Positions 45,692 to 55,040 of a stretch of 64,000 bases of DNA are shown here, piece by piece. A model generated the notes under the pieces. It made no database searches, was not told where the DNA came from, and saw nothing but the letters and a program-made list of their open reading frames with translations. This DNA comes from Neotamlana sedimentorum (GTDB lineage: Bacteria > Bacteroidota > Bacteroidia > Flavobacteriales > Flavobacteriaceae): NCBI RefSeq assembly GCF_000943565.1, contig NZ_JTDW01000006.1:1-64000 (forward strand), written 5' to 3'. A program made the translations under genes and the position numbers. Every line of letters starts with the position of its first letter. The stretch's first letter is position 1.

Positions 45692-46915
45692 TTATTCTGA
45701 TATTTTAAAACCAAGCGTTTTTAAATCGTCCCAAAAGGTTGGGTAGGATTTTGAAACCACCATGGCATCTTCAATAACTAATGCCGATTTTAAGGCTATT
45801 GGCGCGAATGCCATAGCCATTCTATGGTCGTTGTAAGTTGCGATTGAAATATTTTCTTTTATTTGAGATGAAGGTTTTAAATGCAGCGATTTATCTGTTA
45901 TTTCAACCTCGCCACCTAGTTTTTCTATTTCGGTTTTAAGAGCCACTAACCTATCGGTTTCTTTAATTTTTAAAGTATGAAGCCCCGTTAAGTCACATGC
46001 TATACCTAATGCAAAACAAGTTACTGCAATGGTTTGCGCAATATCTGGAGCATTTTTAAGGTCTAACTCTAAGGTTTCTAAAGTTTTTTCTTCTTTAGAT
46101 AAGGTTAAACTATTGCCATTAAATACCGATTTAACACCAAAATGCTTGTAAATATTAATTAAAGCAGAATCGCCTTGAAGCGAATTTTCTTTGTAAGATG
46201 AAATAGTAACTTGTGTACCAACTTCACTTAACGCTACAATACTGAAGTAATAAGATGCCGACGACCAATCGGACTCTACAACTAAATTGGTTTTTGTTGG
46301 TTTTTCCTTGTTTGGCTTTACTGTTATAACTTGACCAGAAAACGACGTTTCAACACCTATTTCTTCAAGTAAACTAAGCGTCATTTTTATATATGGAATT
46401 GACGTTATTTCGCCATCTAAAGTAAGCTCTAAACCATTTTCTAGTTTTGATGCTATTAACAATAACGCCGAAATATATTGGCTACTTACATTTGCCTTTA
46501 GAGTTACTTTACTTTGCGTAAGTTTTTTTCCTTTTATTTTAATTGGCGGAAAACCTTCGTTTTCTACATAACTTATTTCTGCACCTAAATCTTGTAAAGC
46601 TTCAACTAAAATTTTAATTGGACGCTCTTTCATACGTTTTGACCCTGTTAAAACAGTTTCTCGTCCTTCTTGTACCGAAAAAAACGCCGTTAAAAAACGC
46701 ATAGCGGTTCCTGCATGATGAATATCGACAACCTTCGAATCTGTATTTAACGCATTCGTCATTAAATTACTATCATCGGAATTTGAAATATTATCGAGCT
46801 TTAAACTTGGATATAAAGCTTGTAAAAGCAATAATCTGTTTGATTCACTTTTAGAACCTGTTATTTGTATTGAAGATTGTTTGACTATTTTAGATTTTTG
46901 AAGCGTAATTTGCAT
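45692..46915 (-). CDS. aroA: 3-phosphoshikimate 1-carboxyvinyltransferase (EPSP synthase)
   Basis: 407 residues. Shikimate pathway step 6. ITGSKSESNRLLLLQAL, HHAGTAMRFLTAFFS, SSQYISALLLIASKL, ESDWSSASYYF, HTLKIKETDRLVALKTEIEKLG, TYNDHRMAMAFAPIAL. Feeds the phe/tyr operon at 53-57 kb. Confidence 0.97.
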   Translation of the reverse strand: MQITLQKSKIVKQSSIQITGSKSESNRLLLLQALYPSLKLDNISNSDDSNLMTNALNTDSKVVDIHHAGTAMRFLTAFFSVQEGRETVLTGSKRMKERPIKILVEALQDLGAEISYVENEGFPPIKIKGKKLTQSKVTLKANVSSQYISALLLIASKLENGLELTLDGEITSIPYIKMTLSLLEEIGVETSFSGQVITVKPNKEKPTKTNLVVESDWSSASYYFSIVALSEVGTQVTISSYKENSLQGDSALINIYKHFGVKSVFNGNSLTLSKEEKTLETLELDLKNAPDIAQTIAVTCFALGIACDLTGLHTLKIKETDRLVALKTEIEKLGGEVEITDKSLHLKPSSQIKENISIATYNDHRMAMAFAPIALKSALVIEDAMVVSKSYPTFWDDLKTLGFKISE

Positions 46916-46938
46916 GGTCTTATTTAACTTAAAAGTTG

Positions 46939-46946
46939 CAAATTTA
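46939..46946 (-). promoter_or_regulatory. aroA -7 promoter element TAAATTTG
   Basis: A perfect TAnnTTTG on the - strand, 24 bp before the aroA ATG. Confidence 0.55.
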
Positions 46947-47067
46947 CTCGATAATACAGAGTAATACTAAGTAATTTTCTTTTTTTTAAATACTTAACAG
47001 ATTTTTTACAAATGTTAGAAAATATGGCAGCATTTTATATCCGTTAGCCAATTTAGTCACTGATAAA

Positions 47068-47158
47068 CTTCGACTGCGCTCAGCAATGACATTGAAGACA
47101 TTTAATGTGTATTTTAGGAATAGTTGAAGATGAGATACTGAAACGAGTTCAGCATGAC
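47068..47158. repeat. REP-like pair between mazG and aroA
   Basis: CTTCGACTGCGCTCAGCAATGAC (47068-47090; a near copy of 30164-30185) and GAAACGAGTTCAGCATGAC (47140-47158) flank a short spacer. Such pairs are frequent in intergenic DNA of flavobacteria. No ORF is present in 46947-47196. Confidence 0.6.
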
Positions 47159-47196
47159 ACCTTCAAATATTTATCCTATAAAATTCGTCGTCTATG

Positions 47197-47523
47197 TTAT
47201 TTTAGCTTTTCGTTATTGTGATGACGATCGTGATCGCGTTTTCCTTTTTTATACATACGCTTATCGAAAGCGGCTTGCAAATCTACACCTGTTTGGTTTG
47301 CTAAACATAAGGTTACAAAAAGCACATCGGCGAGCTCTTCGCCTAAGTCTTTATCTTTATCGCTTTCCTTTTCGCTTTGTTCGCCGTAACGTCGTGCTAT
47401 AATTCTTGCTACTTCACCAACCTCTTCGGTAAGTTGTGCCATATTTGTAAGTTCGTTAAAGTAGCGAACACCGTGCTCATTAATCCAATCGTCTACGTCT
47501 TTTTGGGCGTTTTTTATATCCAT
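47197..47523 (-). CDS. MazG-like nucleotide pyrophosphohydrolase
   Basis: 108 residues: EVGEVARIIARRYGEQ, DLGEELADVLFVTLCLANQTGVDLQAAFDKRM, the ExxE..ExxD metal site of MazG-like all-alpha NTP pyrophosphatases. Probably clears non-canonical nucleotides. Separated by 2 bp from the upstream DUF3857 gene, so cotranscribed. Confidence 0.92.
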   Translation of the reverse strand: MDIKNAQKDVDDWINEHGVRYFNELTNMAQLTEEVGEVARIIARRYGEQSEKESDKDKDLGEELADVLFVTLCLANQTGVDLQAAFDKRMYKKGKRDHDRHHNNEKLK

Positions 47524-47525
47524 TT

Positions 47526-49448
47526 TTAAACTTTAGTTAATACAACTTGCTCTTCTTCTTTAATCACTATTTGATTAAAAAATTCTTTCAAAAATAAATA
47601 TTTATCCGGACCTATCATAGCTCTATTAATTTCTAAAGAAGCAGCCAACTGCATCATACTACCATTAACAACTACTTTAAATTTAAAATAACCTAAATTA
47701 TCTGGAATTTTAAGATAAAGTGGAGCTGGTACAGATTCGGCAACATAACCTTCTGGCAATTTTACCGTGATATTATACTTGTCTTGAAAAGGGAACCCGA
47801 AATCTATAGGAAATTCTCTTTTTTCTAATTTAAAAGGGTTCTCTTTTTGTTTTAAAAACAATATTGGGTTAACATACAATTTATCGCCAACACTACTTGC
47901 TATACTTTCATGTTTAAAATCGAAGGTTTCCATAACGAAACCTTCTGTTGTTTCGGTATTTTTGGCTTCGTAATTAGAAATTTCAATATTATCTAGCTTT
48001 TCTTCCTTTTTTGCTACAAACGCATCAATATCTTCATTTTTAAAACGCTTTCTAAATAACAACGCATTATGGTTTGTGTATCTGGAACGTATTTTACCTT
48101 CAAACGCACCATCCTCAGTTAAAGTTCCACTTAGCATATTTAATTCTTCGGCAATTGGCGGTTTACTAATATCTATACTTTTCCACACCATATTATTATT
48201 ATCAATATAAATACCTTTCCAGTTATAATCCTTAATTGGTAAAATATTTATATCGCTAAACTCACTTGTAGCATCTAGAAAATATGCTTTACCATTAATT
48301 TCGGCATAGGCAATAACATAGTTTAGCCTGTCTATTGTTGGAAAAATAGGTATAATATTGTCTTTAGTACTCAACACAACAGGGTTTGCGTTTATACCTG
48401 CATATCGCAGCATTGCAACCAAAGTTAAATTAACATCGGCAGCATTTCCTTTACCTTCTTGCAAAGCTTTTTTTATACCTTGATAAAAGTATTTGCCGTC
48501 CATATTGTTCCATTTAATATGGTTTTTAACATAATTAAAAACAGCTTTCATTTTATCTGTTGGTAATGCCACATTGGCTAAAATGGGGTCAAGCTCGTCG
48601 TTGAACGATCTAGATTTATCCAATTGTGTTTCGTAATCGTTAGTATTACCAATAGTTTTAGCTACATCGGCCCAAGATGATGAGTATGTTTTATGCACTA
48701 CACCTGGAATTATAATGGATTTTAACTCGAATACAACGCCGGCTCGATAATTATCAATATTATCTACAAAACGTTCTTCTTTTAAAGCCGGGACATGCAC
48801 CAGATTATATTCCTTTACACGCGTTTCGTTATAAGATTGACCGGGTTTGCCATAAAAAGGAATAAATCCTTTTATGGTTTCTTTAAAATTTAACCCATCG
48901 GGTGTGCTAATTGAAGCTTCTACTTTTTTAATCGGGATGTCGTATTGTAATACAAACTCATCGATATTCCAGATAAATGGTGACGTAATTTTATACTTAA
49001 ACTCGATAACACAGCCTTCTTTTACGTCAGGCATAGAAAACTTTATCTCGTTATAGTTGTAATTTACTTCTGTTTCAAAAATTTGTTTTTTGTCTAAACT
49101 TGTTTTTTCTATTTGCCCATCTACAAGATTATAAGTAACGGCTTTTAAACCGCTAACATCTTCTTCAGAGTTTCCACTTTGATATAAATCTATAAAGTGC
49201 GTTGCGTAATCAAACCCATCTTTATTATATATTTTTATACGCTCATGAATTTCGGTTATTAAAGTTGATTCAACCGTATTAAACGAAAAATACGTGCTTT
49301 GTTTTTTATATAGTACAACTGCATTTGCCGATGGATCTTGCAAATACTTTTCTTCTTGTAATTCTTCTTTTGAAACTTTGCCAAATTTAAAATCTTGAGC
49401 AAAAGTTATTTGAGCTATTAAAATAGCAATTAAATAAAGGTTTTTCAT
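47526..49448 (-). CDS. DUF3857 / transglutaminase-like protein without catalytic Cys
   Basis: 640 residues with a signal peptide (TFAQD). DUF3857 N-terminal region, a transglutaminase-like core and DUF3858-like C-terminus, parallel to the next upstream gene. At the position of the active Cys (YGDC in the paralogue) it reads KGNA with Ala336, and the catalytic His is replaced (NYVIAYAE); the Asp remains (FLDATSEF). So this copy is probably not an enzyme. Confidence 0.88.
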   Translation of the reverse strand: MKNLYLIAILIAQITFAQDFKFGKVSKEELQEEKYLQDPSANAVVLYKKQSTYFSFNTVESTLITEIHERIKIYNKDGFDYATHFIDLYQSGNSEEDVSGLKAVTYNLVDGQIEKTSLDKKQIFETEVNYNYNEIKFSMPDVKEGCVIEFKYKITSPFIWNIDEFVLQYDIPIKKVEASISTPDGLNFKETIKGFIPFYGKPGQSYNETRVKEYNLVHVPALKEERFVDNIDNYRAGVVFELKSIIIPGVVHKTYSSSWADVAKTIGNTNDYETQLDKSRSFNDELDPILANVALPTDKMKAVFNYVKNHIKWNNMDGKYFYQGIKKALQEGKGNAADVNLTLVAMLRYAGINANPVVLSTKDNIIPIFPTIDRLNYVIAYAEINGKAYFLDATSEFSDINILPIKDYNWKGIYIDNNNMVWKSIDISKPPIAEELNMLSGTLTEDGAFEGKIRSRYTNHNALLFRKRFKNEDIDAFVAKKEEKLDNIEISNYEAKNTETTEGFVMETFDFKHESIASSVGDKLYVNPILFLKQKENPFKLEKREFPIDFGFPFQDKYNITVKLPEGYVAESVPAPLYLKIPDNLGYFKFKVVVNGSMMQLAASLEINRAMIGPDKYLFLKEFFNQIVIKEEEQVVLTKV

Positions 49449-49469
49449 TTTATAGAACTGATTGTTTGG

Positions 49470-51383
49470 TTAACTAGATTTTTTTAAAACGATTTTTGAA
49501 TTATCGCTTTTAGCAACTTGTTTTCTAAAATCGCGATACTCATCGTATTCGGTTTTTGGATATTTACCACTATTAATTTGAAGTTTGCGGTGGTAGTAAA
49601 TTTTTGAATTTTCAAATTTTATAGCAACATTATAAACACCATATTTGTTTTTAATAGTTACATTTTTGGGTAAAGCTTCAATTTTATAACCTTCTGGTAT
49701 TTGGTAAACAAAGCTATCTTCATCTAAATAACCACGTTGTATCTCTAAAGGTAATTTTCGACTTACATATCGCTTAGGAACATATGTATTTTTGTTAAAT
49801 GCGTTTATAGGCATAAACAACCTATCGCCAGTTATTTTTGCGTAATTTCTGGCCGATACATTTAAAGCCTCTTCAAACGCTACCTTATTTTTATCGTTAT
49901 TGAATTTATACTGATCGACATCAAGGCTATTTACATAATCCCAATGCTCTTTGTAATATTCCTTTATGTCTTTATCTGATTCTCTTTCAAGTGGAAACCT
50001 ATTATCATATTGGGTACCATAAGTGGTTCGTTTTAAAACCGAACTCATGCTACCATCGTTTAAAATTTTTATTTCGGCTTTTGTAATTTGCGCATTTAAA
50101 GAATCGGGATAAATCGTGGTTTTAACAACTTCGCTAGCATTTGGCTTTACCATTAAAACATTTCGATTATCGGTAAAACTGCCAATAAAATTAAACGGAT
50201 GCACTTGACTTGTACAGTCTACCCAAATTAAATCGTTGTCTACTTTCGGGATTGCCAAAATAATATGATTTCCCTGGGCTAGGGAGGCAAAATCGGTTTC
50301 AAAGTCTACAATATCTCTACCGGCTTGTACAATGCTATAATACGACTCTACTCCGGCAATGTTTAACAATGCTTTAGTATAATTGGTTAGCCCTTTACAA
50401 TCGCCGTATTTAACTTGGTCGACCTCTAATGCCGAAATAGGTTGCATACCACCTATACCAATTTGCACACTTATGTAGCGCGTATTGTTTTGTACAAACT
50501 GAAATATTTTTTTTGCTTTTTCGATAGGATCTGAAATATTAGCAGTTAATTCAAGTATTTTTTGTTTGGTTTCATCGGTCACCTCATCTCTTCCTTTTAA
50601 AAGCGCATTGTTTACCCAATCGCCATATTCCAACCAATTTTTAGCTTTTCCTAAAACGCCGTAATACTGAAAGTTATCTACTGCTACTAAGACATGAGGC
50701 GTGAAATTTTCGAAGGACGGACTTAAATCTTCTGGTTTTAAGGCCTTCATATCCGATAAGCTATAATTTAAAGTATTTGTAGTCGTGTTTTTTTCAATTT
50801 TAAAACCATCTACATTTTTCTCTTTAAATCGAAGTCCTAAATTAGCATTATCGGTTAAAGTGTAACTACTTTTTTCTATAGCAATGTAATAACTGGTTAT
50901 TGGTCGCCATGAAGGCAAACCCGCAGAGTTTGATGTTTCTACTTCTAAATCGAACGCTACAGTATATGGATAAGTTGTAGGCGTATAACCCATAAATAAC
51001 ACCCTAGAATCGGTATATATAGAAAAACTATCTACGGCGCTATGATCTATAAAATCTTTTTTCTTGAATTTTTTAATTTCGGAACCTTGAGCATTGTAAA
51101 CAACGGCTTCAATTTTCTTTATTTTAAAGTGTTTACTATACCCAGCACTAGCTTGCACCAAATAATCTCCACTTTCGTTTAACACTGTTATAATACGTTT
51201 TTCTGTAATAACGACATCATCTACAGCGTTAACAGTTACATCTAAATTTTCGTAACGTAAAACAGCATTAGCATTTTTTGTAAGATGATCGGGAAGGGTT
51301 AAACTTGTAAATAAGTTTTCTTGAGAAAATGAGAAAGTTATCACTAAAAATAGCAGATAACAAACCTTTTTAAGCTTAATCAT
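49470..51383 (-). CDS. DUF3857 / transglutaminase-family protein
   Basis: 637 residues with a signal peptide (FSFSQ). DUF3857 domain (residues ~50-220), then a transglutaminase core whose triad is complete: Cys329 in VKYGDCKGLT, His in GNHIILAIP and Asp in LIWVDCTSQ. C-terminal DUF3858. Envelope protein, cysteine protease/transglutaminase fold; substrate unknown. It is 21 bp upstream of its paralogue in the same operon. Confidence 0.9.
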   Translation of the reverse strand: MIKLKKVCYLLFLVITFSFSQENLFTSLTLPDHLTKNANAVLRYENLDVTVNAVDDVVITEKRIITVLNESGDYLVQASAGYSKHFKIKKIEAVVYNAQGSEIKKFKKKDFIDHSAVDSFSIYTDSRVLFMGYTPTTYPYTVAFDLEVETSNSAGLPSWRPITSYYIAIEKSSYTLTDNANLGLRFKEKNVDGFKIEKNTTTNTLNYSLSDMKALKPEDLSPSFENFTPHVLVAVDNFQYYGVLGKAKNWLEYGDWVNNALLKGRDEVTDETKQKILELTANISDPIEKAKKIFQFVQNNTRYISVQIGIGGMQPISALEVDQVKYGDCKGLTNYTKALLNIAGVESYYSIVQAGRDIVDFETDFASLAQGNHIILAIPKVDNDLIWVDCTSQVHPFNFIGSFTDNRNVLMVKPNASEVVKTTIYPDSLNAQITKAEIKILNDGSMSSVLKRTTYGTQYDNRFPLERESDKDIKEYYKEHWDYVNSLDVDQYKFNNDKNKVAFEEALNVSARNYAKITGDRLFMPINAFNKNTYVPKRYVSRKLPLEIQRGYLDEDSFVYQIPEGYKIEALPKNVTIKNKYGVYNVAIKFENSKIYYHRKLQINSGKYPKTEYDEYRDFRKQVAKSDNSKIVLKKSS

Positions 51384-51538
51384 AAATAATAATTAATTCT
51401 TCTAAATTTTATTTTATAGTTAAGAAAAATTAATTGAGAGAAAACCGTTAATTATTTAAAGGTTAATTAAAATTCTTAATTTCTAGAAAATTATAAAAAG
51501 TTAATTAATTATTTAAGAACTTTTCGATAAAAGGCAAA

Positions 51539-51991
51539 TTATTCTCTATTTTTTGAGTCGATAATAATGGTAACAGGACCATCGTTAAGAAGCTCTACTT
51601 TCATGTCGGCACCAAATTGTCCGGTTTGTACTTTTTTACCTAAATCGACCTCTATTTGCTTCACAAAACTTTCATATAAAGGAATGGCAACGTCTGGTTT
51701 CGCTGCTTTTATATAACTGGGGCGATTACCTTTTTTTGTAGAGGCATGTAAGGTAAATTGGCTAACAACAATAATATCGCCTTCAACATCTTTTACAGAC
51801 TTATTCATGACACCGTTTTCATCGCCAAATATGCGAAGATTAACCGCTTTATTGGTAAGCCATTTTATATCGTCTTGAGAATCCTCGTTTACAATGCCGA
51901 GTAAAATTAAAAGCCCAGTTTTAATATTGGCTACTTTTTCGCCTTCAATAGTAACGCTTGCTTTGGTTACACGTTGTATTACAATTTTCAT
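51539..51991 (-). CDS. dtd: D-aminoacyl-tRNA deacylase
   Basis: 150 residues. Hydrolyses D-amino acids (and Gly from tRNA-Ala) off tRNA. IQRVTKASVTIEGEKVANI, VVSQFTLHASTKKGNRPSY, and the Gly-Pro motif near NDGPVTIIID. Lies 3 bp after rsgA. Confidence 0.96.
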   Translation of the reverse strand: MKIVIQRVTKASVTIEGEKVANIKTGLLILLGIVNEDSQDDIKWLTNKAVNLRIFGDENGVMNKSVKDVEGDIIVVSQFTLHASTKKGNRPSYIKAAKPDVAIPLYESFVKQIEVDLGKKVQTGQFGADMKVELLNDGPVTIIIDSKNRE

Positions 51992-51994
51992 GTT

Positions 51995-52945
51995 TTAATC
52001 GTTATCCCAATTATCTGTTCGGTAGTGTTCTTCTTCTCCTTCAATAATTTGCAAATAGCTTCGGTAACGTGAAAAGGCAATCTCATCGTTATCTAAAGCC
52101 GCTTTTACAGCACATTTTGGCTCTTTTACGTGTAAACAGTTATTAAACTTACAATCTTGTTTTAGTTTAAATATTTCTGGAAAATAGTCACCCACTTCTT
52201 CTTTATCCATATCTACAACGCCGAAACCTTTTATACCAGGCGTATCAACAATACTAGCATTAAAGCTTAAATCGTACATTTCGGCAAATGTTGTTGTATG
52301 TTGCCCTTGCATATGTTGGCTCGATATTTCTTTTGTTTTAAGATTTAAAGCAGGTTCGATAGCATTTACCAAAGTAGATTTACCAACACCAGAATGACCA
52401 GAAAACATACTCACTTTCCCTTCCATTAAGGCTTTAACTTTGTCTACATTTTTTCCTGTTTTTGCAGAAACACCAATACACTCGTAACCAATTTCACGAT
52501 AAATATGCGCTAAATAACGTACCTCATCGAGGGTTTCTTTATCGTAAGCATCAATTTTATTAAAAAGAAGAATGGTTTTAATAGAATAAGCTTCGGCTGT
52601 AACCAAAAACCTATCGATAAAACTCGTTAATGTTGGCGGATTGTTTATGGTTATCATTAAAAAAACCATATCTAAATTTGATGCTATAACATGTGTTTGT
52701 TTAGATAGGTTTACCGATTTACGTACAATAACATTTTTACGATCGTGTATTTTATGTATTACACCTGTATCTTCGTTATTATGAGTTTCTAAATCGAAAT
52801 CTACAATATCGCCAACAGCAATAGGGTTAGTACTTTTTATACCTTGAATACGAAATTTACCTTTTATTCGGCATTCGTAAGCTTTACCGAGCTCGGTTTT
52901 AACGGTATACCAACTTCCTGTAGATTTATAAACTTTACCTGTCAT
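51995..52945 (-). CDS. rsgA: Ribosome small-subunit-dependent GTPase A
   Basis: 316 residues. 30S maturation GTPase with circularly permuted motifs: NKID (G4) in LLFNKIDAYD precedes G1 GHSGVGKSTLVN and G3 DTPGIKGF; OB fold at the N-terminus and a C-terminal zinc motif (CKFNNCLHVKEPKC). Confidence 0.97.
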   Translation of the reverse strand: MTGKVYKSTGSWYTVKTELGKAYECRIKGKFRIQGIKSTNPIAVGDIVDFDLETHNNEDTGVIHKIHDRKNVIVRKSVNLSKQTHVIASNLDMVFLMITINNPPTLTSFIDRFLVTAEAYSIKTILLFNKIDAYDKETLDEVRYLAHIYREIGYECIGVSAKTGKNVDKVKALMEGKVSMFSGHSGVGKSTLVNAIEPALNLKTKEISSQHMQGQHTTTFAEMYDLSFNASIVDTPGIKGFGVVDMDKEEVGDYFPEIFKLKQDCKFNNCLHVKEPKCAVKAALDNDEIAFSRYRSYLQIIEGEEEHYRTDNWDND

Positions 52946-52984
52946 TCACTAATTTTATAATGCAAATTAACAACTTTTAATGCA

Positions 52985-53015
52985 TAAAAAAAGCCTCGCA
53001 ATGCGAGGCTTTTTA
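52985..53015 (-). terminator. Intrinsic terminator of the aromatic operon
   Basis: GCCTCGC (52993-52999) and GCGAGGC (53003-53009) with A/T runs on both sides; it closes the pheA-DAHP synthase transcript. Confidence 0.85.
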
Positions 53016-53018
53016 AAT

Positions 53019-54101
53019 TTATCCGTTAATTATCTTTTCTTGATGATTAATTGATTCTTGGTGAATAGCTTTAAACATTTTTAAAATAAACTCTTCACTT
53101 AAACCATGTTGCTCACCTTCAAGTACCATTTTACCTAAAATTTCGTTCCAACGTTTAGATTGTAAAACAGCGACGTTTTTCTTTTTCTTTAAGGCACCAA
53201 TAGAATCGGCAGCAACCATACGCTTACCAATTTGCTCGATAATTTGGTTATCAATTACATCTATTTGAGCTCTTAAGTTATTTAAAGCATTGTTATACTC
53301 TGCTTCCTGATCGCTTTCTTTACGAATTTTTAAATCTTTCATGATTTGCACTAAAGTTTCTGGTGTTACTTGTTGTGCTGCATCACTCCATGCATTTTCC
53401 GGATCGTAATGCGTTTCAATCATTAATCCATCAAAATTTAAATCTAAAGCAGTTTGCGATACATCAAAAATCATATCACGCTTTCCTGTAATATGCGACG
53501 GATCGTTAATTAATGGAATATCTGGGAATTTATTTTGAAATTCGATTGCTAACTGCCATTCTGGAATGTTACGGTATTTTGTTTTTTGGTATGTTGAGAA
53601 TCCTCTGTGGATAGCTCCAATATTTTTTACACCAGATTTGTAAATACGCTCGATACCACCTAACCATAAAGATAAATCTGGGTTCACTGGGTTTTTAATT
53701 AAAACTGGCTTATCTGTACCGTTTAAAGCATCTGCAATTTCTTGCATAATAAAAGGAGATACTGTTGAACGCGCACCAATCCATAATAAATCGATATCAT
53801 GCTCTAAAGCTAATTTTACGTGAGCTGCGTTGGCAACCTCTGTACAAACCTTCATTCCGGTTTCTGCCTTTACTTTTTGTAACCATTTTAAACCTAATGC
53901 GCCAACACCTTCAAAGTTTCCTGGACGCGTTCTTGGTTTCCAAATACCTGCTCTAAAATAGCTTACATCTGTATTTTTTAACTCGTGAGCAATTTTTAGT
54001 ACTTGTTCTTCGGTTTCTGCACTACATGGTCCTGCTATTACTAATGGATGATCTAGTTTTAAATCATCTAACCATGTTCTCATTTCTTTTGTGTTTTCCA
54101 T
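53019..54101 (-). CDS. Bifunctional DAHP synthase / chorismate mutase
   Basis: 360 residues. N-terminal type Iβ-like DAHP synthase (residues ~1-255): VIAGPCSAETEEQVL, FRAGIWKPRTRPGNFEGVG, LIKNPVNPDLSLW, IHRGFSTY, INDPSHITGKRD. C-terminal type II chorismate mutase (~270-355): LRAQIDVIDNQIIEQIGKRM. The two make the entry point and the chorismate-to-prephenate step. Fusions in this order are common in Bacteroidota. Confidence 0.95.
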   Translation of the reverse strand: MENTKEMRTWLDDLKLDHPLVIAGPCSAETEEQVLKIAHELKNTDVSYFRAGIWKPRTRPGNFEGVGALGLKWLQKVKAETGMKVCTEVANAAHVKLALEHDIDLLWIGARSTVSPFIMQEIADALNGTDKPVLIKNPVNPDLSLWLGGIERIYKSGVKNIGAIHRGFSTYQKTKYRNIPEWQLAIEFQNKFPDIPLINDPSHITGKRDMIFDVSQTALDLNFDGLMIETHYDPENAWSDAAQQVTPETLVQIMKDLKIRKESDQEAEYNNALNNLRAQIDVIDNQIIEQIGKRMVAADSIGALKKKKNVAVLQSKRWNEILGKMVLEGEQHGLSEEFILKMFKAIHQESINHQEKIING

Positions 54102-54188
54102 AGTGTTTAAAATTTCGAAAAATAAAATTCCAAAGGGGTTTGTTTTATAATTAGTCTTGGTATTTAATTTTTTTAGTTTCTGTTTTAT

Positions 54189-55040
54189 TTAATTTATTCC
54201 TTTTAAAATATCTTTTATATGATTTGTATTTTCCATTTCGTTGAAAATCGCTTCAAAATCATCTTGTTTCATTAACTCTTTAAACTGCGTTAAGTTGGCA
54301 ATATATTCTTCTAGCGTTTCAATTACATTAGCTTTGTTTTGCTTAAAAATTGGCGTCCACATAGCGGGCGAACTTTTTGCCAAACGCACGGTTGAAGCAA
54401 AACCACTACCAGCCATATCGAAAATATCGCGTTCGTTTTTTTCTTTTTCTATTACCGTTTTACCCAGCATAAACGAACTTATGTGCGATAAATGCGACAC
54501 ATAAGCAATGTGTTTGTCGTGTGCTTCCGGATTCATGTAACACATTCGCATGCCTATATTTCTAAACAGTTCTAAAGCCTTTTCCTGAAGTTTGAAAGCT
54601 GTTTTTTCTACTTCGCAAATAATATTTGTTTTACCAACAAACAAATCGTTAATTGCTGCACTCGGACCAGAAAACTCTGTACCTGCAATCGGGTGCATTG
54701 CTAAATAATTACGTCGTTTTTCATGGTTTTCAACCGCTTTACAAATATCTAACTTTGTAGATCCTACATCGACTACCAAAGCATCATCAGACACTTTATT
54801 TAAAACTACTGGTAATAATTTTTCTGTAGCATCAACAGGAATCGAGACAATTACTAAATCGGCATTTTCAAGATCATCTAAAGTGGCTTTTTCATCAATT
54901 AAACTTAATGATAATGCTTCGTTTAAAACCGCATCCTTTTTATCGATTCCGTAAACCGTAACGCTCGGGTCTTGTTTTTTAATATCCTTTACAAGACTTC
55001 CTCCTATTAAACCAATACCTATTACAAATATGTTTTTCAT
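54189..55040 (-). CDS. tyrA: Prephenate dehydrogenase
   Basis: 283 residues. Tyrosine branch enzyme. NAD motif IGIGLIGGSLVKD, DVGSTKLDICKAV, HPIAGTEFSGPSAA, HDKHIAYVSHLSHISSFML. Directly abuts the aminotransferase gene (no gap), 87 bp before the DAHP synthase gene. Confidence 0.95.
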   Translation of the reverse strand: MKNIFVIGIGLIGGSLVKDIKKQDPSVTVYGIDKKDAVLNEALSLSLIDEKATLDDLENADLVIVSIPVDATEKLLPVVLNKVSDDALVVDVGSTKLDICKAVENHEKRRNYLAMHPIAGTEFSGPSAAINDLFVGKTNIICEVEKTAFKLQEKALELFRNIGMRMCYMNPEAHDKHIAYVSHLSHISSFMLGKTVIEKEKNERDIFDMAGSGFASTVRLAKSSPAMWTPIFKQNKANVIETLEEYIANLTQFKELMKQDDFEAIFNEMENTNHIKDILKGIN

